The translations under genes were made by a program, and so were the position numbers. The notes beneath the pieces were generated by a model that saw nothing but the letters and a program-made list of their open reading frames with translations, had not been told where the DNA came from and ran no database searches. Below, one piece after another: positions 6,301 to 6,680 of a stretch of DNA of 6,680 bases. The stretch spans positions 1-6,680 of the forward strand of contig JAMPEH010000131.1 of the NCBI GenBank assembly GCA_023665245.1, written 5' to 3'. Position 1 is the stretch's first letter. The number at the start of each line of letters is the position of its first letter. Origin of the DNA: Muribaculaceae bacterium (GTDB lineage: Bacteria > Pseudomonadota > Alphaproteobacteria > Rs-D84).

Positions 6301-6680
6301 GCGTGGGTGGACAGGTGTTCATCGTCGATCCCACCGCCGGGGTCTGGGACCGCCGCATCGAGGCGGTGGCCCGTCCCAACAATCCCACCTTCTACGAGGT
6401 CTCGGCCGACATCGCCAAGGGCAACGACGCCGTGGTCCAGAAGGTCGGCAGCGACTACAAGTTCAAGTTCGAGGTCGATACCCCGGGCAACAAGTACCTG
6501 ACCATGCTGGAGGTCTTTACCACCGGTACCGGCGCTACCAAGTCCCACACCGACGCCTCTTACGTGGAATACTACAACAAGAGCGAGACCGGCAAGGGCC
6601 AGCTGCGCAGCCTGGAGAGCAATCTCTATAACGTCAACGGCGCGTACACCGACGTGGCCTTCTACGTGGTGTCCTCCTCC
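3..6680 (+). CDS. Giant cysteine-free surface/adhesin-like protein, internal fragment (2226 codons, both ends missing)
   Basis: One frame is open from base 3 to the last base; bases 1-2 complete the preceding codon. Neither a start nor a stop is present, so the protein is longer than 2226 residues. Coding is supported by the uninterrupted frame, strong GC3 preference (GCC, ACC, CTG, CTC, GAC, AAG, GTG), no in-frame TTA or CTA, and a sensible amphipathic and beta-strand pattern throughout. In order it holds a beta-rich start (1-110), an Ala-rich helical block (about 112-440) and about ten diverged beta-sandwich-like units (about 447-2226). It has no cysteine, and no transmembrane stretch, LPxTG, SLH domain or enzymatic motif is visible. 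The architecture suggests an exported, extended cell-surface stalk or adhesin of a monoderm bacterium; this is inference. The nearest recognisable family is the cadherin-like beta-sandwich repeat (PF12733 type), judged from motif pattern only. Confidence is high for coding, moderate for surface location and low for any specific role. Confidence 0.96.
336..1322 (+). other. Alanine-rich helical block (residues about 112-440)
   Basis: Roughly 90 of about 329 residues are alanine, with heptad-like Leu/Ala spacing and Lys/Arg/Asp/Glu on the other faces. Segments such as AAAARDAMTAARDNLKDA, TEALAALNTLKSQAEN and ADALAAIAKAAGQAKL should be helices. Short Gly/Pro/Asp breaks (GADGITP, NDG, TAGE, TGAE, DPAE) divide the block into about six helical hairpins of 40-65 residues. 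This resembles FIVAR-like or other three-helix surface-protein stalk modules, but the usual Tyr-Thr/Trp signature of FIVAR is not clear, so no family is claimed. It lies between two beta-rich parts, which fits a rigid spacer or an insertion within a beta domain. Ala-rich low-complexity sequence is expected to give spurious matches in homology searches. Confidence 0.8.
1341..1499 (+). other. Beta hairpin closing the unit after the helical block (residues 447-499)
   Basis: After DSELHFDGEHDDH the sequence makes a clear hairpin: the strand NFYIVIAP, the turn NDVNYPS, then the strand VVVTLRVMKLEP. This is the same hairpin-then-junction arrangement that closes the later units, so the beta tract begins here. 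The front half of this unit may be residues 1-110, with the helical block inserted between the two halves; that is a guess. Confidence 0.55.
1500..2096 (+). other. Beta unit 1, with tyrosine-rich insertion (residues about 500-698)
   Basis: This is the longest unit. It carries the Tyr-rich stretch at residues 530-578, then strands MPIFVVKVRY and RATLKLTTE, then the hairpin FRFKASLSVDGSGNVEREYLVIVQYAERGS described in parts: first strand FRFKASLSV, DG loop, second strand EYLVIVQY. A second possible junction lies near residue 624 (TLKLTTENPMTLV), so this could be two shorter units of about 125 and 75 residues. Confidence 0.5.
1590..1736 (+). other. Tyrosine/aspartate-rich segment (residues 530-578)
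   Basis: Thirteen of 49 residues are tyrosine, interspersed with Asp and Pro. Examples are FYPDYPYDYK, NPYYAKYPADYA and QYIYPD. The segment is too polar and proline-rich for a membrane span and lacks regular strand alternation, so it is probably an extended loop or an aromatic binding surface. Aromatic-rich patches in surface proteins often contact carbohydrate or the cell wall, but nothing here shows that directly. Confidence 0.7.
2097..2543 (+). other. Beta unit 2 (residues 699-847)
   Basis: The junction is EYLVIVQYAERGSELVRLL. The internal strand motif YEVQVPRS lies at residues 744-751, 45 residues after the junction Ser. Further strands are LFLEAAAG and KVTVMVPD. It ends in a textbook cadherin-like-type hairpin: strand VVEIIVTDD, an AGSEA turn, strand KTYYLHITY. 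This is among the cleanest units in the window. Confidence 0.6.
2544..3008 (+). other. Beta unit 3, with helical insert (residues 848-1002)
   Basis: The junction TYYLHITYQSAETTIAV opens it. Strands near FYNTLIDRDATIMPFRI follow about 35 residues later, then TYASVWMPMVEK. Residues 930-980 look helical or disordered (see separate entry). The unit closes with the hairpin TGIYVPFYVMAEDGTTVTLR, whose loop is a classic DG turn, running into the weak junction LRLLKFRWNFADLL. Confidence 0.5.
2790..2942 (+). other. Polar helical insert within beta unit 3 (residues 930-980)
   Basis: A highly charged, strand-poor stretch interrupts the beta pattern: DTTDINTAMNDHKPTTK, then DWEDNKLPSGNP, then NDLLDKLDLTDEQLAKDLQ, the last being a convincing amphipathic helix-turn-helix. 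It resumes beta structure at GIYVPFYVM. Probably a loop expansion between strands. Confidence 0.5.
3009..3515 (+). other. Beta unit 4 (residues about 1003-1171)
   Basis: Opens with a weak junction, then an apparently helical ADLLAEALVADYDWNY. The internal strand motif FSLTIPSD is at residues 1052-1059, followed by strands TLTLTLLPEM and AQYIFFDEA. The hairpin ELLIYMYVPSGTYDEFGKE leads into LQIPVTLKLERVS, a strong junction. The junction calling it open is the least certain in the set. Confidence 0.45.
3516..4004 (+). other. Beta unit 5, with helical insert (residues 1172-1334)
   Basis: The junction PVTLKLERVSTDRTLKSLV is close to the repeat-start pattern seen in cadherin-like beta-sandwich repeats (basic residue, Ser, Asp, then L-x-x-L). 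The internal motif YLTYIPLS is at residues 1202-1209, followed by WFTATMNDEKAQIKVLEND, which also matches that family's order. Residues 1287-1324 then form a predicted helical insert before the closing strand HQVFIIPTN. Confidence 0.55.
3861..3974 (+). other. Charged helical insert within beta unit 5 (residues 1287-1324)
   Basis: QLRIGQMIADYNAKKPADR and DDATWAAELAKEYNKHTL have helix-like spacing of hydrophobics and many Lys/Asp/Glu residues, in the place where the other units hold the first strand of the closing hairpin. Probably a loop expansion. Confidence 0.5.
4005..4415 (+). other. Beta unit 6 (residues about 1335-1471)
   Basis: Opens with the weak junction VFIIPTNMNLDVDVTYKR. Strands follow at DRFTVMSINNQDVQLQLLD, then GNVVYDS. 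It closes with strand KYTIVISST, an expanded D/G loop (QDGIKTADGTTAYLN), and strand RKFPLTIRPMS. The loop-expanded hairpin is shared with units 8, 9 (Ser/Gly-containing loop) and 10. Confidence 0.5.
4416..4976 (+). other. Beta unit 7, with Gly/Ala linker (residues 1472-1658)
   Basis: The junction KFPLTIRPMSEDTSVKIWV is clear. The internal strand YEAAIGLNTVNMKIEIEA (from residue 1503) matches the position of the [YF]-x3-[IV]-P motif without the proline. A Gly/Ala linker follows at 1533-1547, then strands AEPYNTIFVKSG and ITVEPNPVVVD. The unit ends with SVTMRVQVKAQD, an expanded loop, and HKLVLTRKS. At 187 residues it may contain two small domains. Confidence 0.5.
4599..4643 (+). other. Gly/Ala-rich linker (residues 1533-1547)
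   Basis: The sequence GNHDGGTGAGASAAE is a short flexible stretch between two beta-rich parts of unit 7. It may mark a domain boundary. Confidence 0.6.
4977..5393 (+). other. Beta unit 8 (residues 1659-1797)
   Basis: The junction GHKLVLTRKSNLAELDVF is the best single match to the cadherin-like repeat start (T-R-K-S then L-x-x-L-x-V). Next come NYIPDAEYYQAKDE and the strand NILVLYLDPY. The TPASG double repeat is inserted here, then strands GRFVVSE and ASLKITTADGRQV. It closes with a clean hairpin: GVYTVTVEAQDQNPANTR then VYTLIVKDKS. Confidence 0.6.
5133..5165 (+). repeat. TPASG-S-TPASG peptide repeat
   Basis: Residues 1711-1715 and 1717-1721 are identical TPASG pentapeptides separated by one Ser. 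The two DNA copies differ only at two synonymous third positions (CCG/CCC and GGC/GGT). It is a Pro/Ser/Gly-rich flexible loop or linker inside beta unit 8, likely a small local duplication. Confidence 0.75.
5394..5867 (+). other. Beta unit 9 (residues 1798-1955)
   Basis: The junction VYTLIVKDKSTETRTGFVA opens it, followed by the strand GEYWIFHDHA. The PGTGTQDDPY motif is at 1829-1838. The internal motif YKGFIPLH (1838-1845) and the following TLKVDPMDRNAVITRIERF closely parallel YLTYIPLS and its continuation in unit 5. It closes with TLYYAVTLVSQ, an expanded loop GVDGKPLKT, and STVYVALSRED. Confidence 0.58.
5487..5516 (+). other. GTGTxxDPY motif (residues 1829-1838)
   Basis: PGTGTQDDPY matches the G-x-G-T-x-x-D/N-P-Y tag often found at the leading edge of repeat domains in bacterial surface proteins. 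Here it sits directly before the YKGFIPL strand, so it probably marks the start of the folded core of this unit. This is a pattern match by eye only. Confidence 0.5.
5868..6278 (+). other. Beta unit 10 (residues 1956-2092)
   Basis: Opens with the junction VYVALSREDVVVDTDSV. A D/N/G-rich stretch (DTDSVNANGDIGSI) follows, then strand FNLNVADMEMILNVTT from residue 1986 in the position of the internal strand motif, then SVRVTGFGATVET. It closes with SVYFQVTDTDFYTADASGR, an expanded loop, and RMFKIEIFRS. Compared with the other junctions this one lacks the Ser at the expected place. Confidence 0.5.
6279..6680 (+). other. Partial beta unit 11, cut by the window end (residues 2093-2226)
   Basis: The junction RMFKIEIFRSNHDTTLGV is strong. 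Strands follow at GQVFIVDP, DRRIEAVARP and TFYEVSADI (from residue 2130, 37 residues after the Ser), then KFKFEVDTPGN and KYLTMLEVFTT. The final residues DVAFYVVSSS look like the beginning of another closing strand and junction, 130-odd residues after the last one, which fits the spacing of the preceding units. The gene continues past the window. Confidence 0.5.

Noticed and set aside
1..6680. Internal promoter, ribosome binding site with new start, terminator, tRNA or CRISPR array
   Set aside because: Both strands were read for these. No AT-rich promoter-like gap, spaced direct repeats, or hairpin with T-tract was found, and the coding frame is never interrupted.

Overview
The whole window lies inside one protein-coding gene on the + strand. 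The reading frame that starts at base 3 runs to base 6680 without a stop: 2226 codons, with no start codon context, ribosome binding site, stop codon or terminator inside. What is seen is an internal slice of a giant protein, so its signal peptide, anchor and true length lie outside. The other five frames are broken into short ORFs that are shadows of this GC-rich gene. No RNA gene, mobile element, CRISPR array, promoter or intergenic gap was found.

Layout, with residue n starting at base 3n. Residues 1-110 are a partial beta-rich region. Residues about 112-440 are an alanine-rich, predominantly helical block (roughly 90 Ala in about 329 residues) that reads as a chain of helical hairpins. 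From about residue 447 to the end the protein is a long beta-strand-rich tract. Its recurring elements are a junction motif ([YF]-x-[LVI]-x-[ILV] then a short basic/Ser/Asp stretch), a [YF]-x3-[IV]-P strand 30-49 residues later, and a beta hairpin with a D/G/N loop leading into the next junction. The junctions fall at about residues 499, 699, 848, 1003, 1172, 1335, 1472, 1659, 1798, 1956 and 2093, giving units of about 137-200 residues. The scheme resembles the cadherin-like beta-sandwich repeats of Firmicutes surface proteins (PF12733 type), but the units are longer and very diverged. Several carry insertions: a tyrosine-rich patch, two predicted helical inserts, a Gly/Ala linker and a TPASG double repeat.

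The protein has no cysteine in 2226 residues and is visibly rich in Asp, Thr, Ala and Tyr. This fits an exported, extended surface or adhesin-like protein of a monoderm bacterium. The base composition (about 60-65% GC by eye), the strong C/G third-position preference and the absence of TTA and CTA codons would fit a high-GC Clostridia lineage such as the gut Oscillospiraceae; that placement is inference only. No catalytic domain or motif was recognised, and a specific function cannot be assigned.
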